Shown here one piece after another: positions 35,942 through 47,815 of a DNA stretch of 64,000 nt (position 1 is its first letter; each line of letters opens with the position of its first letter). This DNA comes from Prostheceraeus crozeri. Lineage: Eukaryota > Platyhelminthes > Polycladida > Euryleptidae. The position numbers were made by a program, and so were the translations under genes. Where the stretch lies: assembly GCA_907163375.1 (NCBI GenBank), contig CAJQUW010008587.1, forward strand, positions 419,525 to 483,524, in the 5' to 3' direction. The notes under the pieces are model-generated. The model saw nothing but the letters and a program-made list of their open reading frames with translations, searched no databases and was not told the DNA's origin.

Positions 35942-36066
35942 TAATTATCGACGAATACTTTATTAAAAGGAAATAATATCTCACACACAACCTGTGCACA
36001 CCTGATGATGCGCACAGGTTGTATGTAAAACATTGCATCCTTTTCATAAATTATTCGTCGATTAAC
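35942..36066. repeat. imperfect 125-bp foldback
   Basis: The two halves pair around a short centre near 35,998-36,010: CACAACCTGTGC on the left and GCACAGGTTGT on the right, with outer pairing TTATCGACGAATA against TATTCGTCGATTAA. It is a small MITE or hairpin without coding capacity. Confidence 0.6.
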
Positions 36067-36467
36067 TGGATTAACATTAAATTGCATTATTTTTGCTTTA
36101 TTACGCATCTTCATAGTATCTTCTTCACGTATCTTCATGGGCAAAACTTAAATGTTCATATCGATGAAATAATTTTCCTATGGCTTTTCCTCTCTTGTGG
36201 CTACCGCTTGTTCATTAGACTGCTTATAAATTCAATGCGAGTAATACGAGATGGCAATCGAGCATTCAACATGTTCTAAAGAACATTATACTTCACACAT
36301 ACTTGTGTTATTTGACAAATGTGCTTTCGTCTCTATGGCTTGGTCCTGTGCTGCAGTTAGTAACGCCGCAGTTGCCTATCTTCAAATTGACCGACTTCTG
36401 TCAAAACCGTAGCAAGCCTTTCCCGACGTATTGACCACGCATTGCTTTATCCTTCCATCTTTGGTGC

Positions 36468-37061
36468 CTATCTTCTATCATATTTCTCTTCCTCTTCTTC
36501 GGAGGTCTCTTGTCGTTGCCTATACAGATCGCTTGACTTAACCATCGCCAGCAGTGGGTCGTCTTCTTTTTCATCGATGCATTCTGCTAGGTTCCGGTCT
36601 TCTTGCTCTAGAACCTCCCTTAGGTCTTTCAGTCCCTTACCTCCCAGATCGCGCGATAGGTAGAGTCGGTCAATGTCAGCTTTTGGGTGCAATCCTTAAC
36701 TTAATTGCACTCAAAAGTTACATAGTCAGTGTTTTGCGGGTCTTTCGGTATAATTCACTAATTTCTTGCACTGTCTATTTCAGCAAGCCACAAGTGCACC
36801 TAATCACAGGGACATCATATGGCCTCAATTATGTTCTACGCATATGATTTTGATTTCAGGATTTTCCTCACTCTCTTCTTGCATTCTTAAACTGTCCTTG
36901 TCTTTGCTTGAGTTATCAAGATTCGTATGACGTTGAAGGATTCCGAGATATTCATATCCTTCTTCAGTCAAATCCTTCATAGAACTTCTTCTGTTTGATA
37001 TCCTAATGTTTCGATGACTTCTCCTCGATGGATTATACAGTATTGGACAGAATGGATGCAT
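36468..37061 (-). pseudogene. LINE reverse-transcriptase fragment
   Basis: On the minus strand the upstream part (36,825-37,061) contains MKDLTEEGYEYLGILQ. The downstream part (36,468-36,692) contains HPKADIDRLYLSRDLGGKGL followed by acidic residues and LLAMVKSSD. The pair EEGYKYLG and HP.A...RLYL.R..GG.GL, in this order, is typical of the RT thumb and connection of L1-like and other animal non-LTR elements. The stretch that should join the two parts is largely deleted and the frames differ, so it is a dead remnant. It has no neighbours of the same element. Confidence 0.65.
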
Positions 37062-38986
37062 CAGCTAATGAAGTCTTCCAGTTTTGGTGAACTTCCGAAA
37101 CTGAATTTGAAATTGAAAATTGAATTCGGAAAAGAAAACTTCAAAAGACTGTAATAATGATTTGAGAGTTTGATAACATACTTATAGATCATATTTATCA
37201 AAATTATCGAGTATGTGATTGGTCAGTAAATAGGAACCATGTACATATTTTGCACATGCGCAGTTCAATTAATTAATTAACAAATGATTGGAATGATGGC
37301 CCCTGTTTTACAGCATAGATAAGAACTGACGCGGCGTAGACGTCCAAAGACTGTGAGACAGTAATGTTAAGATCCCTGTCGTTCATATTCAGTTCCGTTT
37401 TTGATACTCGATCAAGTTCGCAAAAAACCGAGCGGATTGTGTTCAGTCGAACACCCTGTTCTTCAGAGTCACTCATGGACTGATTCTCGACTTCTCGATT
37501 GGCTTGATGTCTGGGCTCAATCTATAAGGGAAGGATCAAACAATTGAACAGTTTTATGATATATATACTCAGGCAACACTGTCTACACACGCGGACATGT
37601 GACACCTTATGTTGAAAATACTTGAAGCTTCAGTTTCTTCATCAGCTTCGCGCTCATGATGTCCAAGTAGCCCTATTGACTACAGTGTCTTGAATGTGTT
37701 CCATATCATCACTTTTGTGACGTTCATCACTCATCTTGCGAAGTATATGTGTTTTTTCCTGTTAAATCGTTGGCTTTCTCACGGTCAGGGTGAGTGAAGA
37801 TCGAGAATTGAGCTGAAAAAGATTAATCGGAAAATATCACTCAGCGCCAGTCTTCCTCAATGAATGCCTCGCATCTTTTGAAGAGAGAAAAGCTGTAATT
37901 TACATTTCTTGGGAGGTGGAGGTGGTTTATTTAGTCGGCAGGACTTCAAACTTACCACAGTAGATTTCTGCGAACTTTTCTCTAGGTATTCGCAATTCAT
38001 CTGGAGACTTGCTCAAATAGCAGCTGCAGATTTCATAGGAAGTCTTTGAGCTAGAGCTTTTGCGCTAGAAAGCAATACCTAACTGATGCGTTTATTGATG
38101 TCTGTGCGCCAAGGCGTCGCAGGATATTCTAAGCAAGCGTAAGTAGCGTATCTCAACAATATTGCGCGCATTGTAACATCAGGAGCGTTCCATTCAATTT
38201 CCAGGCAAGTCATAACGTCAACAAAACAGGTATTGTACCTGCTCACAGGAAACTTACTTCTTCTTTCTACAGTTTATTACTTCTTGTTTTCTGACTTTTG
38301 AAACTTGGATTTTTCTGTTTTGCCTCCTATTATTATATTCCTATATAATTATTTGCCTCCTATTTTATTTCAATAAAGAATCGCTAATGTGCTCTTCAAA
38401 ATAGCTATATTTGCCAATTTCAAGGTAACTCGCCAGATATGGCAAAATCTCAGGGTGATGCATCCACTCTGTCGAATACTCTAAATCCTGCGCATTTTTC
38501 AATTCCAAATTTCATATTGATGTCATCGTTCTATGTTTTTCTGTTGCTGATAAGACAGTTGATGTTGCTTTCTGTTTTCCCATAGAGTTTCAAAACGTTT
38601 GTATGTAGTAGATGGTTGATCTTTTGTCCTTTATGAGTTTGCATGATCCTTCTTTGCAGTACAGGAGCTCACTGAGCGGGTTCATTGCAAGGCAGAACAT
38701 GATTGGTGAAAGTGAGTCTAATTTGAAGATATCCCTCTTTTGATATTTATCTGCTCAATGTCTTCATTTCCATGGGTCAAATTCGTCTCCCACTTTTTCA
38801 TCGATGCTGTACATTTTTAATTAAATTAACAAATAATTATTAATAGCAATATCATCAATTAGCAATCAAAAATTAACCCACCGAGACCATGGTGGGACTC
38901 TCCACAGAATAACTAGCCCTCGTCCTGACATAAATACTTAGAAATATTTATTTTGATACTTATACAAAATACTTCAATACTAAATA
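37062..38986. other. non-coding stretch
   Basis: No exon or RNA gene is recognised. A minus-strand open frame at 37,273-37,476 has no motif; it lies upstream of the LINE fragment on the same strand and might be more of it, but I cannot show that. Confidence 0.4.
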
Positions 38987-38994
38987 CTTTAGCA

Positions 38995-39864
38995 CAGGGA
39001 TGCGGAGTCGGACTACCAGGGTCCTATCATTTTTACCGGAGTCGGAGTCCTATCAACTACAGACTCCAGCTTATAACTAGACGCGAAATATAACACGAAC
39101 AAATTATCTATCCTCGTGCATTATTGTCACTGTCGTGATGTCAACTTTCTCCGTTAGACAAAAGTACAGAGACAGCAGTGCATGCAAAGCTTGTAATTGT
39201 TGAGGGAATGAACCGTGATAGTGAAAAAGAAGATTGTCTTTTCACTCGGTGATTTAGTGGAGAAGACAAGCCTTCCTAGCCGCGATCACACCTACGCGCC
39301 AAAGGTCACATCAGAGACAAAAGTAAAATACTAATTTGTTTGAGAACATTGCCTCTCACCCTCACGTCAATCGAGTGTGATGACTCCTCCAAAGTGCATA
39401 TTGAAATCGAAAGTGTACTCATATTTTTTTGGAGAAGGATGGGATTTTCCTGCCTGGTAGAGCACTAGGTAACACATCAGCAAGATGAGAGAAGCCGGGT
39501 CGTATGCACCCAACTTAAAGCGACTTAAAAGTGGTGCATAGTTGATAAACTTTCATTGAAAATGATACCTATATGTATAATGATCTATCATGTAGGCCAC
39601 CAGTTTTCAAAAAGAAACTCTAGGCTTATATACTTGCAAACCAGAGTCGGAGTCCTATCATCCCCCGAAGTCAGAGTCGGAGTCCTATCATCCCCCGCAG
39701 TCAGAGTCGGAGTCCTATCATCCCCCGCAGTCAGAGTCGGAGTCCTATCATCCCCCGCAGTCAGAGTCGGAGTCCTATCATCCCCCGCAGTCAGAGTCGG
39801 AGTCCTATCATCCCCCGCAGTCAGAGTCGGAGTTCTATCAAAATGATAAGACTCCGCATCCTTG
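38995..39864. mobile_element. hAT-type non-autonomous element with internal minisatellite
   Basis: The element is 870 bp, bounded by CAGGGATGCGGAGTC on the left and GACTCCGCATCCTTG on the right (imperfect inverted repeats). An exact 8-bp duplication CTTTAGCA flanks it at 38,987-38,994 and 39,865-39,872. The CAGGG-type end and 8-bp duplication fit the hAT superfamily. No transposase is encoded. The right third is a 30-bp tandem repeat built from the same GAGTCGGAGTC word as the termini. Confidence 0.85.
39642..39840. repeat. 30-bp minisatellite, about 6.6 units
   Basis: The unit is AGTCAGAGTCGGAGTCCTAT followed by CATCCCCCGC, repeated head to tail with few changes up to GAGTTCTATCA. The length is a multiple of three, so the frame is open through it (10-residue periodic peptides); this is a by-product and not a gene. 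It lies inside the hAT element, and the 9-kb duplication starts within it. Confidence 0.93.
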
Positions 39865-40362
39865 CTTTAGCAATATCCAGAAGCGGGAAGTTAAATTTTC
39901 ACCACAGGTCGTCACTCGGTAACAGAGATAGATGTTGGCCGAATTGTTCGGACCCAGCCATGCTCAGCTCAGCTCGCGCTCATCTCTTGTTTTGTAAGGC
40001 TAGTAACATGGAGAAGGTATATTTAGGTAGAGTGGTAACTCAGCACTTATTAAATCCCCAATGTGCATACACTTTCGGTTTCATAAAATGAACTTGACAC
40101 GGAACGCAGCACCACATGTGAGATACACGAATTTTTGCACTTTTGGCGAAATGTATGCGAATTTGACTTTTCATGACAGCAATTCAGAAGAAATAAAAGT
40201 AATTTACAAATCCTCCATATCATGACAACCTTGAGAGGCAATATGGTTTATTATATTAGCAATTCGATGGCTTACCAATATAATAAAATTATTTTCTTAA
40301 GCGTGATCATATCACAAACTACCTGCCACTGAAAGTGCAATTGCATAGTTATAAAAAATGAT

Positions 40363-40841
40363 CTTTAAAAGGTGTAAATGGGTCAACATTGCTATTCAGC
40401 ACTATTCAAGAAAAGACGCCTTTTGAATCATAAAATCATGCCGCTGAAAGTTGAATTAGAAACATGACATCCCAGCCAAGAAGTTTTCAATAAAGATCTC
40501 AACTTTTCCTTGAAGACTTCCAGGGACTTACATTATAATGCAGCTCATGAAATTTCCTTATCATCAGCTTAGTTTCCGCTTAATTATTATGTTTGCTAGA
40601 AAACATTCATTCTTTTGATATCCAACTTGTTTCACACTACTTATAAAGGGAACGTCATCTCGGTAGTATATAAATACAGTAATAATTTGAAAAATTTTAG
40701 CTTTTTAAAAACTGCTCAAATAATTTTCTGGACAGCAGGAACGTAATCTCCGCAAGAAAAAAAATCTCTTGATATAGAATTTTCACTGTATACAGATACT
40801 AGTTTGAGTGGACGCTCTACCTATTTATACATACTCTACGG
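40363..40841 (+). repeat. interspersed repeat, copy in unit 1
   Basis: This block is shared with 49,294-49,776 (through the duplication) and with 32,165-32,640 (inverted, diverged). It includes AAAAGGTGTAAATG, TTGATATCCAACTTGTTTCA and CTGTATACAGATACT. Its class is unknown. Confidence 0.65.
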
Positions 40842-41039
40842 CTAGTAAGAGAACAGTGATGTTCTTGCATTCCTGTCGAGTAGGCAGGTACAAACAGCTC
40901 CGCTGCCGCTAATGTAAGAAACGGCGTCAGATACCTTAAAAATACCGCATTCCGCATTTACATCTAAAAGACAAATTTCCATCACATACGGCTAGCAGCA
41001 GAATCCATGTCTTAACGTGAAACTTTACAGCAACCAAGC

Positions 41040-41500
41040 GTTGATCGACACTTTTTAACCAAAGCCAACCGCTAGCCGCCAAACTTTACCTATAATTGAC
41101 CGCTACTCAACCGCCGCATTTTAATCATTATTGATCATAAAAAACCAAATTATATCCATTATTGACCGCTAACCGCCGCGTTTAAACCATGACCGTTAAA
41201 TGACAAATGCTGCCCGTAACTGACCATAAATCGCAAAAACTTCAACTATAACAAGCCGCTAACTGCCCAATTTTGGACATAATTGACCGTTCACTGCCGT
41301 AATTTGACCATAACTGATCACAAACCGCCCAATTTTACCCACCATTGACCGCTAACCGTCTGCCTTCACTTTTAATTGATTGCTATCCGCCCCATTTTAA
41401 CCATAACAAACGGCTAGCCACCCACTTTTACCCACAATTCACCCTCAACCACCAATAAACCGTTAACGACCAACCTTTATCTATAACCAACTGTGGTAAT
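41040..41500. repeat. degenerate tandem array of GACCGCTAACCGCC-like units
   Basis: Loosely periodic units of about 30-40 bp share the pattern ATTGACCGCTAACCGCC and TTTTAACCATAA, with heavy drift. More of the same motif resumes after the foldback at about 42,118-42,190, so the foldback appears to sit inside the array. There is no open frame. Confidence 0.7.
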
Positions 41501-41503
41501 TGC

Positions 41504-42117
41504 GGGTTATCCCCCCACGTTTTCAAATTTGTCTAAAATCCGCAAAAATGAGCCGGCCGTCACAAAACTTCAGATACACGTGCTCAAGCATATTTTCCAC
41601 CAACATACAAAAAATTATGCAGATCGGACAAGGACTTTTTGCATTAGAGACGATAACGTGAAGTGTAGCGATGTCAGCTGCTTGATCTGACTTCGTCTGT
41701 TCGACGCTTTATTGTCACTCGTGTCGTGTGTGCATTGTTCTCTCTCCCTCTTCGTGTCATCAATGGTATTTGAAATCTTCCCACGACCACTACCTTGCCA
41801 CACCTTTTTTTAACTTAGGCATATTAAAGGAAGAGATGTGCTCTGGGTCACTATCACTTCAAGAGTTGTCATGGCATGACTTTGCTGACCCAGGGCTATC
41901 TGCTCAGACAATGAGGTCAGACGAAGTCAGATCAAGCTGCTGACATCGATGCACTTCACGGTATATTCTATAATGCAAAAAGTACTTGTCCGATTTGCAT
42001 ATATTTTGGCATGCTGGTAGAAAATGTGCTTGAGTACATGTTTCTGAAGTTTTGTGATCATTGATTCATTTCTACGGATTTTAGACAAATTTGAAAACGT
42101 GAGGGGGGAGATAACCC
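41504..42117. mobile_element. foldback element, copy in unit 1
   Basis: The ends GGGTTATCCCCCC and GGGGGGAGATAACCC begin inverted arms of about 190 bp (both arms contain AATGCAAAAAGTACTTGTCC-like sequence), separated by about 220 bp. The spacer contains a small open frame without motif. It is inserted in the degenerate array. Confidence 0.7.
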
Positions 42118-42190
42118 ATTAGTATCCCAACCGCTAACCGCCGCATTTCCAACCATACCTGACATTTGACCACCGAGCTACCGCAATGAG

Positions 42191-43311
42191 CAACTTTCCG
42201 ATTCAAATATTTTATCTATCGTTCCTCTTATTTTGATTACAAAGTTGCAGTTGGGATCCGTCGACACGCATCACAAATTTGCCAATGGTTGAATTTGATC
42301 AAATAGTCCAGCATCCCCAATCTCTTGATTGCTGATTAAATAGCGTGTTTACGTAAATCTGCTCAAGTTCAGCACAAGTATGAAATTCTTATCTCCTCTC
42401 CTCCGATATTCTCGCTCAAGTCTTCGCTTATATCCTGTGATGAAAAATCATTAGTTAGCAATGATGCAATTGTAGGATATTCAGTGTACCATTCACTCGT
42501 TAAATTCCATTATTAAACGAGAATTTCGTTCCTCTACCCCGGACAATATGCTTGACTTCCGATCTTGCTTCCTGTTAATTCAAGAAGGAACGGTTGATTT
42601 GAAAGCTTGTATCTCCCGCCAGGGGATTTGTAACTTAACTAAGCGAGAATCTCTCTCTGATTGGCTAGTTTGAGCAGAACGAGAGAAACTCTACTGGAGC
42701 GGCTTCTCTTCTCATATATTTGGCGGCTTTTCTAATTTAAAGGATGTACTCACGTGGCTTGAGTGTAATCCGAGTTCTTTCAAGTATGGTAGTGTCTCAC
42801 CGCAGACTGCGGAACTAATTAGATATCTGTGGAATTATTCTCGCATTCTCATAGACATCTGCTCTTTCTTCCCCGCATAGAGTAGTGTGCTTTTGTTTCG
42901 TTGGAATAGTTTCATTCTAATTTTCATTTTGCATTCAAAGATCAACGTGCGTTTAATGTTGTTGAATTGATCAACAATTGGCTTCAAGTGATCTAATTTT
43001 GCAGCAGCTCATCAATATTGGAAAGGGAACACAGGGAGTTAGTGTTGATGTGACTTTATATCCGCCAATAACTGTTCCCATCATTTGAACCAGTTTGTCA
43101 CAAGTTCATTATCCTTATATTGAACACATGTTAAATTAATGGCAAATTGTTTCCCGATAAACAAGTGTTGATTTGGAATTATTACATTGCAAAAAAGGAT
43201 CCATAGTGTTAATCACATGCTACACTTCTTCAGCCGCCGGAACGTCAAGTGACGGCGCAAATCGTCACTGCTTTGCTCAATAATTGTTTTTTTAAATAGT
43301 CACATCCAACA
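42191..43311 (+). promoter_or_regulatory. presumed 5' flank of ferlin exon copy a
   Basis: Non-coding stretch upstream of the ATG. It includes an inverted CCAAT word (GATTGGCTAG) near 42,658 and TCATATATTTGGCGG near 42,713, which could be promoter elements, but nothing proves transcription starts here. Confidence 0.25.
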
Positions 43312-43390
43312 ATGGCTCTGATATTCAACCTCAAGTATCTGGAGGGCCTTGAAGGGAAAGGAGACCGAGTGGTGAAAGTCAATTTCCGTG
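43312..43390 (+). CDS. ferlin (otoferlin-like) first coding exon, copy a
   Basis: Ferlins are membrane-anchored multi-C2 proteins that act in calcium-linked membrane fusion. This 79-nt segment starts at an ATG in good context (CCAACAATGG) and ends at a strong donor (CGTG/GTGAGTAT). It encodes MALIFNLKYLEGLEGKGD and then RVVKVNFR, with the last codon split in phase 1. The pattern MAL...LK...L.G.GDR..KV.FRG matches the start of the otoferlin C2A domain. An acceptor-like tract (TTTTTTTAAATAG) lies just upstream, so a 5' non-coding exon is possible. The next exon, expected to begin within C2A, is not recognisable before the window ends. The coding part is identical in copy b at 52,264. The family call is fairly firm; the subtype (otoferlin rather than dysferlin or myoferlin) is less so. 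Confidence 0.72.
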
Positions 43391-45682
43391 GTGAGTATAC
43401 TGCATATTTCTACATTCATTCGTAGAATAAATGATGAATAAAGGCAGAACTGTGTAATTGAAAAAGGGACCCATTGTATGCACACAACGTTTTTGCAATC
43501 CAAGGTATCCATGATGTGTGAAGATTTCTGGAGCCCCGTATCTACACAATGGTCCTTTTCATTATCTAAGATTGAGTCGGTGATTATACACTACATTTTT
43601 TCCCAACATTTCTTTTTCCGGGTGGATATTCCAAGGCTGAGGCCTCCCCCCAAGTGCATTACGTATTACAACTCTACTAAGATTTAAACTGAAGATGCAA
43701 TACAGAAATATCGAGACTTTCGCTTCCAGGAGACTTTATTAAGTTTGCACTCACTTCTCTGCCAACATTCAAACTGAATTAAAGGTTTAAACTGTAACAT
43801 TTCTAGAAAAATTATTTGCCTCTCTATTTTCGAGGGGGAGATGAAGTCACAGTGATTTTCTGATGAACTTTTCCGGTCAGTAGTTTATATTTGGCCGAAA
43901 TGAACATAATTATGGCAGTGTTTTCCTTTTACATTCCTCTGCCCTCATTTTGCATGCCATCATCATGCGGTAGCCGAGGGTGGGGATGCAGCTGTTTCCG
44001 CTCGACCCCCTCGATTCTCAGGAGTTATTCCTAAGTAGAAATATACCAAAGACTTGCTGTTTTACCTCTTTCTCTCTTTCAACTTTGCTTTATTCATCAT
44101 TGTGAAAACCAATGTCATATATTCTTTTATTCTTATATTTGAAGTTGCAATTTCTCAAGATTAATCTCCAATGCTTTCTTTTGAATATCTGCAATGGAAG
44201 ATGCTCACATGGGTCTCATTCCATTGAAATTCACAGAGGGGGTGATGATGATATTAATCGATAATCGACACTTCGGTAGCCTACATAGGTCAGGAAATAG
44301 GTCCTCTATGCGAAGGGTTTTCGCACGACTCGGCTCTCCTTGCAGGCTGAATGGGACCGATGCATCACTCACGGTTATAAAAATATTAGTACATATAGCA
44401 TGCGCATTTATGTTTACACGTACATTAGCTTCACTTTGACCACTGCTACCAGGGAGTCATGAAATAGAATTCGGCCGTTCGCACTGCTGAATACTCTGCA
44501 CTGGATCGAACTGCGCCTGTTCACTTTCTTTATTAGGTCATCATGTCAAGCAGAATGAGCACTGCAGATTATGTAATTCAGATTTGAAATATGCGCTAAT
44601 CATTGAGCGCAGTTTAACAAAACCTATTAAGTTAAGCAAACTTTACAAACTGGCTGTTCTCAGATAGTGATATAATTAGGAAGACGAGAAATTAGTGGAG
44701 CTTTAAATAGTGAGAGGAACTCATTTCTTGATCTCTGATACACCAGAATCCAAATCCAGTTAAAATTGAAAAATTTAGGGAAGACTTGTTAATGTTTTAT
44801 TCGTCTGCAATACAAAATATAAATATTTTAGCCACAAACTTAATGAAACATATTGAACGAAAGTTTAAATGGTGAACCTCAATTAGCAAACATGAGGGAT
44901 CCTTCGTTTTCCAATTATCTTGTAGACCTATACATTGTTTTCACTTCATAGAATAAGCTTAGAAGAATGCAAGGTCACTATTTTAACAACTTGCATGTTG
45001 ACTGTCTGTGTCTGTCACAAGTAACCGTGACATCTCCTCAACTGAAATTATGATGATCATTTGTTCCATCATCACTAGATCTTCTTAAATACATGGTGCA
45101 TAATGTACATTATAAGACAGTCGCATGCTAAACCAGATGTAGTGGAAGCAAACTTTATATTCAAAGATGCATGGAGATGTCGGTAAGTGGATTGATTCTC
45201 ACAATTATCCAACATATTACTTGAAAATCAAGCCATTTATCATAAAAATGACTAATTTCTTAGTGCTACATGACCATTTAAAGTAGAAGATCTGACTTGA
45301 GCTGAACTAAATTTCTTTTCAATTTGAATTAAAATTAATTCCGACCAGATATCTTTCACTATACACACTAAAATTATATGCGTGCAAAATGAGATATCCA
45401 TGCCCTTGTCTACGTCTTCAGTATCGTGTAAATTTAGTCTCATCCAAATTCACAAAACACTTGCACATGTACTGATGTCACTGAGGAAATCTTACAAAGT
45501 AGGCTAACAAATCTGTAGTACCGAGCCACTGTCAACAATTGGAAGCCGCCATCGTGTATGTGACGTTGTTATGACAGCGCATGTCCTCGACATAATGTTG
45601 CTTTAGTCCTTTATCATTATAGAGTGTTGGATTTCTATGTTAAAGCATGTCGCAGTTATTATATACTCATTGACATAATTAA

Positions 45683-45722
45683 TGAAACAAACTATCATTG
45701 GCTTGAAGTGAAGTTTGTTTCA
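45683..45722. repeat. short inverted repeat upstream of Tc1-like fragment
   Basis: TGAAACAAACT at 45,683-45,693 faces AGTTTGTTTCA at 45,712-45,722. It is conserved in unit 2 near 55,420. It may be part of the Tc1 element's left end, though no right end exists to test this. Confidence 0.4.
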
Positions 45723-45900
45723 TTTTTTTCTCAGGTATGATGCAGTATCTCGCTTTCTATGTATTACCATTCAACACATTAGAGAATGGAGAAAGATCTA
45801 TGGTGGTCAAATTTCAAATTTTGATATCGACACAACTGTCACAATTGCTTTTACAAATTGAACATAAACGTGAACTGAAATCCAGCTTTTGTAAAATAAA

Positions 45901-46523
45901 ATGGCACACGATCATTTTACCAGAGGTATGGCTATTGGAATGATTCGTTGTGGTAGAAGTTGTGCGAGTGTTGCCGAAGAGCTGCAACTATCGAGAGTCG
46001 TTGTTTGGAGGTGGTGGTGTCGATGGAAAGCAGAAGGAGATGTTAAAAAGAAGAAGGGATCTGGTCGACCAAGAAAGTCTGCAGGAAGGACAGACGCACG
46101 TCTAGTTTTAGCTGCAAAGAGGAATAGATTTGTGTCAGTCCCAAAGCTAGTCGTACACTGGAAGAGTGCCTCAAATATAGACTGTAGTGTTCGAACGGCT
46201 TACCGAAGATTGCGAGAAGCTGGAATTCAATCGCAACGACCAGCTGTCCTATTCCATTGAGTTTTAAGCACCGCAGAAGACGAGTTGCCTGGTGTGATGC
46301 CCATCGCTCATGGAATGACCATCACTGGCAGAAAGTCCTGTGGGCCGATGAATCGAGATTCACTCTAGATTTCAATGACGGTCGTGTCAGAGTGCATCGT
46401 CTTCCAGGTGAACGCTTTGCCCCATGCTGTATTAAAGAATACGACAGATATGGTGGTGGAAGTGTTATGCTGTGGGGTGGCATTTGGCATGCATATTACA
46501 TGCAGCATTGGAACAAACAATAA
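45901..46523 (+). pseudogene. Tc1-like transposase 5' half, copy in unit 1
   Basis: The frame starts ATGGCACACGATCATTTTAC and encodes a helix-turn-helix (CASVAEELQLSRVVVWRWW), a GSGRPRKSAGR linker and a second helix pair (VRTAYRRLREAGI). A one-base loss near 46,240 causes the stop after RPAVLFH. The other frame continues HRRRRVAWCDAHRSW, the first catalytic aspartate in LWADESRF, and GGGSVMLWGGIW. The match ends at about 46,500, so the second Asp and the final Glu of the catalytic triad are missing. This is a truncated, frameshifted relic. It is a different lineage from the Tc1 element at 23,320. Confidence 0.85.
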
Positions 46524-47569
46524 TCGAAAAATCTTTTATTATCAGAAATTTTCTGTTCAAGAATCTTGAATCAAATTTCAGAAATTCGCATTGATTCCTA
46601 AGAAATTTGAGAGAATGTGCATTTTGGCCTGCATATATGTATCACAACGAGTTGATGAAATCAATTTCGAAAATGTTCATGCTTCCCTAGCAATCGATGT
46701 GCAGACGATGTTCTAATCAACTTTTTATTCTGCGGTTGTAAGTAACGCGCCAGCTGAGTTGCAATGGCATGTTATGAAAAAGGCTTTGAGGGATATTAGA
46801 AGGTAAAACTTGGATCGGATCTGGTTAGAAAATTGGCCCCGCTGTCAATCACTATCTCAGACATGAATTCAGCCAGCCACTCATGCATTCTCTTTTTCCT
46901 AACCCTTATTGTTCTTGCAATCAAATCACAAAAGGTTGATTTCCCAAGTGAAGAGATCATGAAAGATAAAGTCAAGTGCACGTGTGCATCTATTTTGTCT
47001 AATGTTTAACTTCCACGTGTTATGCTGCTTAGGAACAGTAGTAATTAGTACATTCTCATTCCATTGGTTCTGTGTTCAAGACATTCTCCATCACTGCGGA
47101 GGTGGAAACGAAGAGTTTGATGCAACTCGATCAGCGCCATGCTGGTCATTTTGAAATAGCTGAGATTATTTTGTATCACAAGTATCAAACTTTTAAGCAA
47201 GTTTTCAACAGGAGCATAGGCTAATTGAAGAACATGTACGGAAGTAACAAATTTTCATTGTAATTTGATTAATAGTGATCGTTGTTTCACCTTCACAGTA
47301 CAAAATCACTTAGCATTTTTGCAAAGCGTGATAACTACAACCTTGCTACAAAACTGTCTCTCAAGAGCGATATAAAAGATCCTTGCATTGTGCTGCATCA
47401 TCTTTTTGAGAAAAACTTCAGTTAATTTGTCATTGGTCCACTTATGTGAAGCATTTGTCAGTTTGCGAATTGAATCAATTAATTGATGAATCGAATAAAA
47501 AATTGTAATTTTCTCTAGATGAATGAATCAATGGTAAAGTCGATAAATGGAAAATATGAACTTACATTG
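46524..47569. other. non-coding stretch of unit 1
   Basis: No exon is recognised. The same sequence recurs in unit 2 at about 56,261-57,310. Confidence 0.5.
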
Positions 47570-47815
47570 CCTTCGGCGCTGTGGCATTGTGGTAGAGTGT
47601 TCGCTCTGCGTCCGGGAGACTTTGGTTCAAATCTTGGTCGGGTCAAACCTAAGACCTTTAAAATATGTGCACTCTGCATTCTTGCTAAACACTCAGCACA
47701 AAGAGAATGGGAGTGGATAAATGACAACTCGGGCACGTGGAAGAAAGGCTCCGTGCCTAATGTGTCTCCGAGCATAAACAAGGTTAATTTATTTCGAAAT
47801 GCCTTAAACTAGCCT
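47570..47815 (+). mobile_element. tRNA-derived SINE, copy in unit 1
   Basis: The A-box-like GTGGCATTGTGGTAGAGTG and B-box-like GGTTCAAATCTTGG are spaced as in a tRNA gene. They are followed by an unrelated body ending near AGCATAAACAAGGTTAATTT. The head reads as a tRNA-like region but does not fold as a clean tRNA, and a non-tRNA body follows, so it is a SINE. Relatives lie at 34,810 (minus) and 35,149, and the duplication copy is at 61,770. Confidence 0.75.

Noticed and set aside
39556..39846. Open frame with 10-residue periodic VRVGVLSSPA-type repeats
   Set aside because: It arises because the minisatellite unit is 30 bp, a multiple of three. Two frames are open through it and unit 2 shows the same by-product.
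47578..47650. Possible genuine tRNA gene
   Set aside because: A- and B-box words are present, but the cloverleaf stems do not close cleanly, the same head is attached to a SINE body, and diverged copies exist nearby.
47515..47812. Open frames on both strands across the SINE, some about 90 codons
   Set aside because: They coincide with the SINE and recur at 61,718-62,012; no independent coding evidence.
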